Made by a program: the position numbers and the translations under genes. The notes beneath the pieces are model-generated. The model was given only the letters and a program-made list of their open reading frames with translations, was not told the DNA's origin and did no database searches. Of a DNA stretch of 64,000 nucleotides, positions 17,000-25,140 are shown piece by piece (the stretch's first letter is position 1; each line of letters starts with the position of its first letter). Source of the stretch: Pseudomonas corrugata (lineage in GTDB: Bacteria; Pseudomonadota; Gammaproteobacteria; Pseudomonadales; Pseudomonadaceae); the NCBI RefSeq assembly GCF_001269905.1, contig NZ_LHVK01000006.1, positions 1-64,000 on the forward strand. The letters run 5' to 3'.

Positions 17000-18031
17000 A
17001 TGTCCTCACTGTTCCTGCGTACCGTGCTTTGCTTCGTCCTGAGCCTGACATCCCACTGGGCTTTGGCGACATCTGACACGCGTCCGATCCGGTTCTACGA
17101 TGGAGGCTGGGAAAATATTCAGATCGACAATCATATCGCCATGTACATCCTCAAGCATGGATACGGTATGAACGTGGAGTCTGTCAGTCTTGATATCGCG
17201 CAAATGCAGAATGCGATGGAGACCGGTGCCATCGATATCAATATGGAGGTGTTTACCTCACTGATGCCACAGTGGGTCCAGGATCAGACGGCGAAGAAAG
17301 CCATCCTCGATTTCGGCCCCACCTATGAACGTCTTACCCAGGCTTTCTATGTCCCCACCTACATGATCAAGGGCGATGCCGGTCGCGGAATCAAGCCGAC
17401 GACCCCCGATCTGAAGAGCGTCGCCGATCTCCCCAAGTATGCAGAGGTCTTCAGACAGGCATCGGGATCGGGCAAGCCGACCTGGCTGAACTGCATCAGC
17501 AGTTGGGCGTGCCGGGAAATCAACCTGATTAAAATGGCCACCTACGGGATCGATAAAACGTTCACGCCAGTGGAGCTCAAGTCCGAGTCGGCGCTCAACG
17601 CCGCGATCATTTCCGCTTACGAAAAAGGGCAGCCTTTCATGACGTATTACTGGGATCCGAGCCCCCTGATGGGCGAGCTGGCCCTTACGCGTCTGGAGGA
17701 GCCCGCCTACAGCGAAGCCTGCTGGGAAGCGATCAAGCAAAGCCTCGCGCAGTTCAAGGAAGGTGTTGGAAGCCAACAAGCCTGTGCCTATGCAGATATT
17801 CCACTCAATAAATACACCTCAGCCAGGTTCGCCGAAGAGCATCCGGGCGTCCTTCCTTTCCTGAAGTCGATGTTCGTGGGAACCGACACTATCCGGACGC
17901 TGGCAACCCGAATGGTTTCCAACAAGGAGACTCCCGAGCAGACGGCGCGCTATTACTTGCGTAACCACACCGCCGATTGGAAAGGGTGGGTGCCTGAGGA
18001 TGTGTTCAAGAAAGTCTCCGAGACACTGTAG
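17000..18031 (+). CDS. Glycine betaine/carnitine-type ABC substrate-binding protein (OpuAC family), orphan
   Basis: 343 aa. The signal peptide ends near WALA-TSD (residues 22-25), so the mature protein is periplasmic. OpuAC-family features are GGWENIQIDNHIAMYILKHG near the N-terminus, a Cys-bracketed block WLNCISSWACREINL and aromatic segments such as TYYWDPSPL, of the kind that form the Trp/Tyr cage around quaternary ammonium groups. The ATG is preceded by TAGGAGAG, which overlaps the PKS stop codon, so the genes are tightly linked. No permease or ATPase gene is nearby. Orphan binding proteins of this family (CaiX for carnitine, BetX for betaine) share a common Cbc permease in Pseudomonas, so this one may recover or sense the cluster's product. 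Confidence 0.92.
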   Translation: MSSLFLRTVLCFVLSLTSHWALATSDTRPIRFYDGGWENIQIDNHIAMYILKHGYGMNVESVSLDIAQMQNAMETGAIDINMEVFTSLMPQWVQDQTAKKAILDFGPTYERLTQAFYVPTYMIKGDAGRGIKPTTPDLKSVADLPKYAEVFRQASGSGKPTWLNCISSWACREINLIKMATYGIDKTFTPVELKSESALNAAIISAYEKGQPFMTYYWDPSPLMGELALTRLEEPAYSEACWEAIKQSLAQFKEGVGSQQACAYADIPLNKYTSARFAEEHPGVLPFLKSMFVGTDTIRTLATRMVSNKETPEQTARYYLRNHTADWKGWVPEDVFKKVSETL

Positions 18032-18059
18032 AAAAGACATCAGGGATGGATCGCAACGG

Positions 18060-18095
18060 AAAAGGCATGCCGAGAGAGTCGGTATGCCTTTTTTT
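18060..18095 (+). terminator. Intrinsic terminator of the NRPS-PKS cluster
   Basis: GGCATGCCGA and TCGGTATGCC pair over 10 bp (one G-U) around a short loop, followed by seven T. It lies about 30 nt after the binding-protein stop and marks the right end of the biosynthetic operon. Confidence 0.9.
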
Positions 18096-18587
18096 GTGCC
18101 TGAAGATCCGGCAAGACATTCTCGTAATTCCCCAGCAGTGAGTAAAAATTTCCCTCTTTCGGGGCATTCGCGTCCTGTTACCGGTCTTTGTGCACCTATT
18201 CGACTCGTTCCCGCGCCCTCCAGGGACGGCTGAAATAAAACGTTTCAGCTATAGAGGCTGTTCCTGTCGCAAAAAAGACATCGAATTTCGCCTGGTCGTA
18301 ATTTTCCGCCGTTTTCGCCAGCAGTTTCTGGCTGTTCCGTGCTTAGGCATAGCCTTTGCTACGCTTCAACAGCTAAGGCAACGTACCGATGGCTTGATTA
18401 CAGGAGGGATTCATCACGCGGATTTAACCAGGGGGCGCACGTCATCCAGACGCAAAGGGCCACACCAGAGACGAATGTCCATCGAGGTGCCAAGAAAAAA
18501 CAGGGCTCATTAACACAAGGCAAGGCCGGACCATTGGAATGACGAAGTAATAAGAAATGCCGTGTAGAACGCGGCTGGGAGTTGGCT
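18096..18587. other. Gene-free stretch upstream of the cpATP-grasp operon
   Basis: About 490 bp with no convincing ORF in any frame. The only structure noted is a perfect dyad GCTGAAA-TAAAACG-TTTCAGC at 18229-18249, which could be an operator or a small hairpin. The promoter of the operon at 18588 must lie here, but no near-consensus sigma-70 pair was recognised. Confidence 0.5.
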
Positions 18588-19997
18588 ATGCCCCGAGCTT
18601 TTTTTGACGAAATGTATGACGCCAAGGGTGACTGCCGCCCGCATTACCAAGCCTTCGCCCGCTGGCTGGCGGACACGCCGGTCGAACTGCTCGACCAGCG
18701 CCGACGCGAAGCCGACCTGCTGTTCCATCGAGCGGGGATCACCTTCACCCTGTACGGGGACGAGCAGGGCACTGAACGGCTGATTCCCTTCGATATCATT
18801 CCCCGCAGCATCAAGGCCAGTGAATGGCAAAAGGTCGAGCAGGGATGCATCCAGCGGGTCCAGGCCCTGAACATGTTTCTGGCCGACATCTATCACCAGC
18901 AGCACATCCTCAAGGAAGGCATCATTCCCGCCGAGCAGGTGCTGGCCAACGAGGGTTACCAGATTGCGATGCAGGGCCTGAACCTGCACCGGGGCATCTA
19001 CGCCCATATCGCCGGTGTCGACCTGGTTCGCGACGGTGACGGCAGTTACTACGTGCTGGAAGACAATCTGCGCACGCCCAGCGGTGTCAGCTACATGCTC
19101 GAAGACCGCAAGATGATGATGCGCCTGTTCCCCGAGCTCTTCGCCGCCCAGCGGGTAGCCCCTATCGATCATTACCCGAACCTTTTGCTCGACACACTCA
19201 AGAGTTCGAGCCCGCTGGATAATCCCACTGCGGTGGTGCTGACCCCGGGTCGCTTCAACAGTGCCTACTTCGAACATGCGTTCCTGGCGCGGGAAATGGG
19301 CGTGGAACTGGTGGAGGGCGCGGATCTGTTCGTGCGCGACGACCACGTCTACATGCGCACGACAGCCGGTCCCAAGCAAGTGGATGTGATCTACCGGCGT
19401 CTCGACGATGCCTATCTCGACCCACTGTCGTTCAATCCAGACTCGATGTTGGGTGTGCCGGGTCTGATTGCCGTCTACCGCGCCGGCAATGTAGTACTGG
19501 CGAATGCGGTCGGTACCGGCGTCGCCGATGACAAGTCGATCTACCCCTACGTCGATGAGATGATTCGTTTCTATCTCACCGAAGAACCGATCCTGAAGAA
19601 TGTCCCTACCTGGCAGTGCCGCAAGCCCCAGGAACTGTCCCATGTACTGGCGAACCTGCCCGATCTGGTGGTCAAGGAAACCCAGGGCTCCGGCGGCTAC
19701 GGCATGCTGGTGGGGCCGGCGGCCACCGCGGCGGAAATCGAAGACTTCCGTGCTCGACTCAAGGCCCGCCCCGAGGCCTACATCGCCCAACCGACCCTGA
19801 GCCTGTCTACCTGCCCGACCTTTGTCGAAAGTGGTATTGCGCCTCGCCATATCGACCTGCGGCCGTTCGTGCTCTCTGGCAAGGAAACCCGCCTCGTGCC
19901 GGGCGGCCTGACCCGCGTGGCGCTTCGCGAAGGCTCGCTGGTGGTGAATTCGTCCCAGGGCGGCGGCACCAAGGACACTTGGGTAGTGGAGGATTAA
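18588..19997 (+). CDS. Circularly permuted ATP-grasp family protein (DUF404/DUF407)
   Basis: 469 aa from the ATG at 18588 (TGGGAG upstream). It matches the bacterial circularly permuted type 2 ATP-grasp family over its whole length: FHRAGITFTLYGDE, GLNLHRGIYAHIAGVDLVRD, YVLEDNLRTPSGVSYMLEDR, VVKETQGSGGYGMLVGP and HIDLRPFVLSG. ATP-grasp enzymes ligate a carboxylate to an amine via an acyl phosphate; for this family the substrate has not been established as far as I know. It is the first of three genes always seen together (ATP-grasp, alpha-E, transglutaminase), suggesting a peptide-bond making and breaking unit. Confidence 0.95.
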   Translation: MPRAFFDEMYDAKGDCRPHYQAFARWLADTPVELLDQRRREADLLFHRAGITFTLYGDEQGTERLIPFDIIPRSIKASEWQKVEQGCIQRVQALNMFLADIYHQQHILKEGIIPAEQVLANEGYQIAMQGLNLHRGIYAHIAGVDLVRDGDGSYYVLEDNLRTPSGVSYMLEDRKMMMRLFPELFAAQRVAPIDHYPNLLLDTLKSSSPLDNPTAVVLTPGRFNSAYFEHAFLAREMGVELVEGADLFVRDDHVYMRTTAGPKQVDVIYRRLDDAYLDPLSFNPDSMLGVPGLIAVYRAGNVVLANAVGTGVADDKSIYPYVDEMIRFYLTEEPILKNVPTWQCRKPQELSHVLANLPDLVVKETQGSGGYGMLVGPAATAAEIEDFRARLKARPEAYIAQPTLSLSTCPTFVESGIAPRHIDLRPFVLSGKETRLVPGGLTRVALREGSLVVNSSQGGGTKDTWVVED

Positions 19998-20000
19998 GAC

Positions 20001-20951
20001 ATGCTTTCAAGAACCGCTTCGGACCTCTACTGGATGTCCCGCTATCTGGAGCGCGCCGAGAACCTGGCGCGCATGCTCGAAGTCAGTTACTCGCTGTCGC
20101 TGATGCCCCAGGCCGGGCGCAGCGACGGTCATGCCGAGTTGGCGATGTCGTTGCTGGCGGCCGGTACGCTGGACGACTACAACGCGCGTTATGGCGAACT
20201 CAACAGCGAACACATGCTGCATTTCTTCGCCCTGGATGAAACCAATCCCGGCAGTATCTACAGCTGCCTGCGGGCGGCGCGGACCAATGCCCATGCGGTG
20301 CGCGGGCGCATCACCGCCGACATGTGGGAAAACATCAACGCCACCTGGCTGGAGATGCGCAACATCGCCAGCAATGGCCTGGGTCGTTACGGCATCAGTT
20401 ATTTCTGCGAATGGGTCAAGGAGCGCTCGCATCTGTTCCGCGGGGCGACGTCTGGCACCATCATGCGCAACGATGCCTACTGTTTCATTCGCCTGGGCAC
20501 CTTCATCGAACGGGCGGACAACACCTTGCGGCTGCTGGATGCGCGCTACGAAATGTTCGGCGAGGAATCGGAAGAGGTCAGCGACAATTCGGCGCGCGGC
20601 TACTACCAGTGGAGTGCCCTGTTGCGAGCGTTGTCTTCGTTCGAGGCCTTCAACGAGATCTACCGTAATGCACCGAATGCCGAGCAGGTTTCGGAGATGT
20701 TGCTGCTGCGCGCTGACGTCCCCCGATCGTTGCATGCCTGCATCGAGGAGCTCGATCAGATCCTCGCCAGTCTGCCCGGCCACAACGGCCGTCCGGCCCA
20801 GCGCCTGGCTGCGGAACTGAATGCGCGCCTGCGCTATTCCGGGATCGACGAGATCCTGGCTTCGGGCCTGCACCTTTGGCTGACTGACCTCATCGACCAG
20901 ATCCGTCATCTGGGCCAGACCGTTCACGAGTCCTATCTGGAGGTCGTATGA
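20001..20951 (+). CDS. Alpha-E domain-containing protein (DUF403)
   Basis: 316 aa, all-helical alpha-E domain. The conserved opening MLSRTASDLYWMSRYLERAE and later GTFIERADNTLRLLDARYE repeat the RxxxERAxN-type signature. It starts 3 nt after the ATP-grasp stop and overlaps the transglutaminase start by ATGA. The family is known almost only by genomic association; it may act as a partner or scaffold for the ATP-grasp enzyme. Confidence 0.95.
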   Translation: MLSRTASDLYWMSRYLERAENLARMLEVSYSLSLMPQAGRSDGHAELAMSLLAAGTLDDYNARYGELNSEHMLHFFALDETNPGSIYSCLRAARTNAHAVRGRITADMWENINATWLEMRNIASNGLGRYGISYFCEWVKERSHLFRGATSGTIMRNDAYCFIRLGTFIERADNTLRLLDARYEMFGEESEEVSDNSARGYYQWSALLRALSSFEAFNEIYRNAPNAEQVSEMLLLRADVPRSLHACIEELDQILASLPGHNGRPAQRLAAELNARLRYSGIDEILASGLHLWLTDLIDQIRHLGQTVHESYLEVV

Positions 20952-21745
20952 AACTGTCCATACGCCACGACACTACCTACCGCTATGCCGATGAAGTCTG
21001 CACCAGCATTCAGTTCCTGCGCCTGACCCCGAAGGACAGTCAGCGCCAGCGTGTCCTGCAATGGCATCTGGAATTGCCCCGCCTGGTGCGCAGCCAACTC
21101 GACCCCTACGGCAACATCCTGCATGTGATGACCATGGACGAGCCCCACGGCGCCTTGGTGCTGACGGCTTATGGCGAGGTGCAAATCCATCAGGAGGTGG
21201 AGATGGAACCGGACTCGCAGTCGCCGCTACCGTTCCTGCGTTCGAGCCGTCTGACCCAGGCGGATGAGGCGCTCAGTGCATTTGCCATGGCGCAATGTGC
21301 AGGGCGACGCGATCGCGATGCGCTGGTCGATCTGATGGAAGGCCTTGCTGCGCACATGCCCTATAGCCCGGGCACGACCGCTGTCAGCAGCACGGCCGCC
21401 GAGGCGTTTGCCGGCGGTGCGGGCGTCTGCCAGGATCATACCCATGCCTTCCTGGCGTGCGCGCGTAGCCTGGGTATTCCGGCGCGCTATGTCTCCGGTT
21501 ACTTGTACTCCGAAGATGAGACTCATCTGGCGAGTCATGCCTGGGCGGAGGCTTGGCTGGACAACGGGTGGTACAGCTTTGACGTGACCAACCGCCTGAC
21601 CCGCCCTGATCGACACCTGAAGCTGGCGGTCGGCCTGGACTACCTCGACGCCTGCCCGGTACGCGGCATGCGTCGCGGCGGCGGGGCAGAACAGATGCAG
21701 GCGCGGGTGCAGGTGAACTCGATGGTGCAGGTGCAACACCAATAA
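20948..21745 (+). CDS. Transglutaminase-like cysteine protease family protein
   Basis: 265 aa. An N-terminal small domain (MKLSIRHDTTYRYADEVCTS) precedes a transglutaminase core with Cys in AGVCQDHTHAFLACAR, His in SHAWAEAWLDNGWYSFDVTN and the following Asp, forming a Cys-His-Asp triad. No signal peptide is seen, so it acts in the cytoplasm. It is translationally coupled to the alpha-E gene. Bacterial members of this group are usually predicted peptidases or amidases rather than cross-linkers. Confidence 0.95.
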   Translation: MKLSIRHDTTYRYADEVCTSIQFLRLTPKDSQRQRVLQWHLELPRLVRSQLDPYGNILHVMTMDEPHGALVLTAYGEVQIHQEVEMEPDSQSPLPFLRSSRLTQADEALSAFAMAQCAGRRDRDALVDLMEGLAAHMPYSPGTTAVSSTAAEAFAGGAGVCQDHTHAFLACARSLGIPARYVSGYLYSEDETHLASHAWAEAWLDNGWYSFDVTNRLTRPDRHLKLAVGLDYLDACPVRGMRRGGGAEQMQARVQVNSMVQVQHQ

Positions 21746-21773
21746 ACGAGAAACTCGCTGAAGCGCAAGGCCT

Positions 21774-22136
21774 CATCGCGAGCAGGCTCGCACAATGGAA
21801 ATGGCGTCGGGCACAAATCCAGCGACCACCCGATCCCCCTGTGTGCGAGCCTGCTCGCGATGGCGGCTGCACATCCAACATCTTCGTAATCTGACCCACC
21901 GCTATCGCGAGCAGGCTCGCTCCCACAATGGGGCTGGCGTCGGGCACAAATCCAGCGACCACCCGCCCCCCCTGTGGGAGCGAGCCTGCTCGCGATGGCG
22001 GCTGCACATCCAACATCCCCGTAATCTGATCCACCGCTATCGCGAGCAAGCCCGCTCCCACAATGGGGCTGGCGTCGGGCTCAAATCCAGCGACCACCCG
22101 ATCCCCTGTGGGAGTCGGGCTTGCCCGCGAAGGCGT
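21774..22136. repeat. Tandem array of REPIN units
   Basis: Three units begin at about 21774, 21903 and 22038 (period 129-135 bp). Each pairs ATCGCGAGCAGGCTCGC with a GTGGGAGCGAGCCTGCTCGC-type inverted arm, and the units share spacers such as GGCGTCGGGCACAAATCCAG. Small differences between copies show decay after duplication. The array fills most of the gap between the transglutaminase gene and the acetyltransferase gene. Confidence 0.88.
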
Positions 22137-22208
22137 CTGCACAGTCGCTATCGGGCTAACTGGCGGTTTATAGTCGACGGCCATGTCATGTTTCCAGGAA
22201 GGAACCGT

Positions 22209-22706
22209 ATGTCAGAGCCCACGATTACCATCGTCCGTTTCACTGAAGCCCATCTCGACGCAGTGACCTCGCTTTACAACGACCCGGCCGTTACCCGCCA
22301 GGTGCTACAGATGCCGTTTCAGTCCACCGAGGTGTGGCGCAAGCGTCTGGCGATCGACGATGAGCGCCATGTGAAACTGGTCGCGCTGCATCAGGGCGCT
22401 GTCATTGGGAATCTGGGGCTGGAGCAGTATTCGCGTATCCGTCGTGCTCACTGCGGCAGCCTTGGCATGGGCGTCGCCGTCGCCTGGCAAGGCAAGGGCG
22501 TGGGCTCGATGCTGCTGGCCGCCGCGTTGGAGGTGGCGGACAACTGGATGAACCTGCGGCGGGTGGAACTGACGGTATACGCCGACAACGAGGCCGCCGT
22601 CGGGCTGTACCGTAAATTCGGTTTCGAGACTGAAGGCCTGATGCGTGACTACGCGGTGCGCGACGGGCGCTGGGTCGACACCCTGGCCATGGCGCGCCTG
22701 CGATGA
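22209..22706 (+). CDS. GNAT-family N-acetyltransferase (YhhY/AaaT-like)
   Basis: 165 aa from the ATG at 22209 (AGGAAGGAA upstream); the longer frame to 21795 is REP sequence. The GNAT acetyl-CoA loop is VAVAWQGKGVGSMLL (motif A), followed by DNWMNLRRVELTVYADNEAA and YRKFGFETEGLMRDY (motif B). The C-terminal half resembles E. coli YhhY, reported to acetylate some amino acids. The substrate here is not proven. Confidence 0.9.
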   Translation: MSEPTITIVRFTEAHLDAVTSLYNDPAVTRQVLQMPFQSTEVWRKRLAIDDERHVKLVALHQGAVIGNLGLEQYSRIRRAHCGSLGMGVAVAWQGKGVGSMLLAAALEVADNWMNLRRVELTVYADNEAAVGLYRKFGFETEGLMRDYAVRDGRWVDTLAMARLR

Positions 22707-22735
22707 GCACGTTGTAGCTGCGGGCGCTACATAGG

Positions 22736-22755
22736 ACAGGTCCCCGAAGACCTGT
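22736..22755. other. Hairpin in convergent gap
   Basis: ACAGGTC-CCCGAA-GACCTGT is a perfect 7-bp stem between the convergent acetyltransferase and racemase genes. It has no T run, so a terminator role is only possible. Confidence 0.35.
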
Positions 22756-22758
22756 CGA

Positions 22759-23448
22759 TCAGTCCAGGGCAAACGCCACCGCCGCCCGCGCATGCAGGTG
22801 GGTGGTGTCGAGCAGGGGCAGGGCGCTGTGCTCGGGTTTGACCAGCAGGCCGATTTCCGTGCAGCCCAGGATGATCGCCTGGGCACCGCGCCGGGTCAGG
22901 GACTCTATGACCTGCTGATAGACCTGGCGTGATGCCGGGTTGATCACGCCGACGCAGAGTTCGTCATAGATAATGCGGTGCACCGCCTGGCGTTCTTCTG
23001 CGTCGGGCACCAGCACGGTCAGCCCTTGGGCACTCAGCCGCTCCTTGAGGAAATCCTGCTCCATGGTGAACGCCGTGCCCAGCAGGCCGACCGTCACGGT
23101 ACCCCCGTCGAGGGCAGCCTGGCCGGTGGGGTCGGCGATGTGCAGGAATGGAATCGAAATGGCCGACTGGATCTGCGCCGCCACCTTGTGCATGGTGTTG
23201 GTACACAGCACCACGCACTCGGCACCTCCGGCCTGAAGGCGGCGCGCGGCATCCACCAGGATGGCGGCGGCTTCGTCCCAGCGCCCGGCGTGCTGAGCTT
23301 GCTCCACCGGACCGAAGTCGACGCTGTGCATCAACAGTTGCGCCGAGCGCAACGGCCCGAGCCGGTCCCGTACCTGCTGGTTGATCAAACGATAGTATTC
23401 GGCGCTGGATTCCCAGCTCATGCCGCCGATAAGGCCGATGGTGCGCAT
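22759..23448 (-). CDS. Aspartate/glutamate racemase family protein
   Basis: 229 aa from the ATG at 23448 (GAGGACATCC upstream). The two catalytic Cys motifs are present: LCTNTMHK near residue 83 and LGCTEIGLL near residue 194, with the family opening TIGLIGGMSWESSAEYY. This YgeA-type branch interconverts D and L forms of acidic or broader amino acids without a cofactor. It is a cytoplasmic single gene, convergent with the acetyltransferase. Confidence 0.92.
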   Translation of the reverse strand: MRTIGLIGGMSWESSAEYYRLINQQVRDRLGPLRSAQLLMHSVDFGPVEQAQHAGRWDEAAAILVDAARRLQAGGAECVVLCTNTMHKVAAQIQSAISIPFLHIADPTGQAALDGGTVTVGLLGTAFTMEQDFLKERLSAQGLTVLVPDAEERQAVHRIIYDELCVGVINPASRQVYQQVIESLTRRGAQAIILGCTEIGLLVKPEHSALPLLDTTHLHARAAVAFALD

Positions 23449-23688
23449 TGGATGTCCTCGGGCAATGACCTGTGTCGACGGGACAGGCCTGCCTGGAGTC
23501 TCCAATTGTTCAAGGGTAGATGCCAGAGGAACATCAACTGTAACGCTCATCTGTGCGCCAGGTGTCATGGTATGGGGCCCTTGCCGCCAACAACCCGGGG
23601 CGAGGAGAAACCTGGCAGGCGCGTATTCGATCCATTGGCTATACCTGTAGTCCCGGCCCCGTCTCGTGTGGCTTACAGGAGTGACAGC

Positions 23689-24360
23689 ATGAAGTTCGTG
23701 TCCATTCTCGGCATCGCCTGTGTCTTCTCGCTCACCTTGGCGGGATGTTCCAGCAAAGTCACTCAGCCGGAGCAATACTCCGGATTCCTGGGGGATTACA
23801 GCCGGCTCAAGGAAGAGAAATCACCTTCGGGGGCCGATGTGATGCGTTGGGTCGATCCCGGGATCGAACCGAGCAAATACACCCGTATCTATATTGAACC
23901 GACGCAGTTGTACCCCAAGCCGCAACCGACCGTGAAAATTCCCCAGACCACGTTGTCCGGCATCACCGCGTATTATGATCAGGCGCTCAGGCGAGAGGCA
24001 GGCAAGTCCTTGCCCCTGGCGACAGGTCCGGGGCCCGGGGTTCTGGTAATGCGTGCGGCCATCACCGCCGTCGGCAGCAAGACCGAGGGCCTGAAGCCTT
24101 ATGAAGTGATTCCGATCGCGCTGGTGGCGGCGGCCGTCAGTACCGCCAGCGGTATTCGCGACCAGGAAACCACGCTGGGCACCGAGGCAGTGTTCCTCGA
24201 CGGCGGTAACAATGCGGTGATCGCCCAGGTCGTGCGCAAGGGCACGGGAAAGCCATTGTCCAATGAGTCCCAGGTAATGAAGCCCGATGACGTCAAGGGG
24301 GTCATCGATGGGTGGGCAGCGGATCTGCACCAGTCGTTCCTGATGCTCAAGGACAAGTAG
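23689..24360 (+). CDS. DUF3313 domain-containing lipoprotein
   Basis: 223 aa from the ATG at 23689 (ACAGGAG upstream). A lipoprotein signal ends in LAGC at residue 20. The body matches DUF3313 (QYSGFLGDYSRL, YTRIYIEPTQLYP, RAAITAVGSKTEGLKPYEVI). The function of the family is unknown. The middle contains a hydrophobic stretch (IPIALVAAAVSTASG). It has a monocistronic look and precedes tpx by about 100 bp. Confidence 0.9.
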   Translation: MKFVSILGIACVFSLTLAGCSSKVTQPEQYSGFLGDYSRLKEEKSPSGADVMRWVDPGIEPSKYTRIYIEPTQLYPKPQPTVKIPQTTLSGITAYYDQALRREAGKSLPLATGPGPGVLVMRAAITAVGSKTEGLKPYEVIPIALVAAAVSTASGIRDQETTLGTEAVFLDGGNNAVIAQVVRKGTGKPLSNESQVMKPDDVKGVIDGWAADLHQSFLMLKDK

Positions 24361-24464
24361 CGTAGATAAGCCATGACTTTTTATGTCCAGCCATAGGTCG
24401 CGGCGGCATTTCATGGTTAACTCCGGCCTCGACCTTTTTCAAACATGTCAGAAGGAATCCGTTC

Positions 24465-24965
24465 ATGGCTCAAGTCACCCTCAAAGGCAACCCGGTTCAA
24501 GTCAATGGCCAGTTGCCGCAGGCCGGTTCCAAGGCGCCAGCCTTTTCCCTGGTTGCCGGCAATCTGTCGGACGTCTCCCTGAAGGATTTCGCCGGCAAGC
24601 GCAAGGTGCTGAATATTTTCCCAAGCGTCGACACCCCGACCTGCGCCACGTCCGTGCGCAAGTTCAATGCCCAGGCCAACGAGCTGAACAATACCGTCGT
24701 GCTGTGCATCTCCGCTGACTTGCCGTTCGCCCAGGCGCGTTTCTGCGGCGCCGAAGGCCTGGAAAACGTTCAGAACCTGTCCACTCTGCGCGGTGCCGAG
24801 TTCATCCAGAACTACGGCGTAGCCATTGCCGATGGCCCGCTGAAGGGTCTGACCGCCCGTGCCGTGGTCGTGCTGGACGAAAACGACACCGTGCTGCACA
24901 GCGAACTGGTCAAGGAAATCGCTGAAGAGCCGAACTACGATGCTGCGCTCGCTGTCCTGAAATAA
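24465..24965 (+). CDS. tpx: Thiol peroxidase (atypical 2-Cys peroxiredoxin)
   Basis: 166 aa, the usual Tpx length. The peroxidatic Cys is in [15 protein letters not shown] (about residue 60) and the resolving Cys in [10 protein letters not shown] (about residue 94), the Tpx spacing. The N-terminus ([20 protein letters not shown]) is typical. It reduces organic and hydrogen peroxides with thioredoxin. GAAGGAATC sets the start, and a strong terminator follows. Confidence 0.97.
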   Translation: MAQVTLKGNPVQVNGQLPQAGSKAPAFSLVAGNLSDVSLKDFAGKRKVLNIFPSVDTPTCATSVRKFNAQANELNNTVVLCISADLPFAQARFCGAEGLENVQNLSTLRGAEFIQNYGVAIADGPLKGLTARAVVVLDENDTVLHSELVKEIAEEPNYDAALAVLK

Positions 24966-24997
24966 GTGCTCTGATCAGAGTATTTATTACAAATATT

Positions 24998-25027
24998 AAC
25001 GGCCTGGCCCTGTCCAGGCCGTTTTCG
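24998..25027 (+). terminator. Intrinsic terminator after tpx
   Basis: AACGGCCTGG-CCCTGT-CCAGGCCGTT is a perfect 10-bp stem followed by TTCGTTT, 33 nt after the tpx stop. Confidence 0.85.
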
Positions 25028-25140
25028 TTTGTACTTCAAATGCTTAGCTTGCAACGCGGTACGTAAGCCCAAGGTAAATTGCCGGTAAAGGCGCTTTGCT
25101 AAATACCCGCCAGTGCTTATCGTTCAGCCTCCCATAAAAG

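Noticed and set aside
21774-22136. CRISPR-like array
   Set aside because: The period is 129-135 bp, the repeats are inverted REP arms and the spacers are themselves repeated; no cas genes are present.
21795-22208. N-terminal extension of the GNAT gene
   Set aside because: The frame is open only because it runs through REPIN repeats; the ATG at 22209 has a good ribosome site and begins the family homology.
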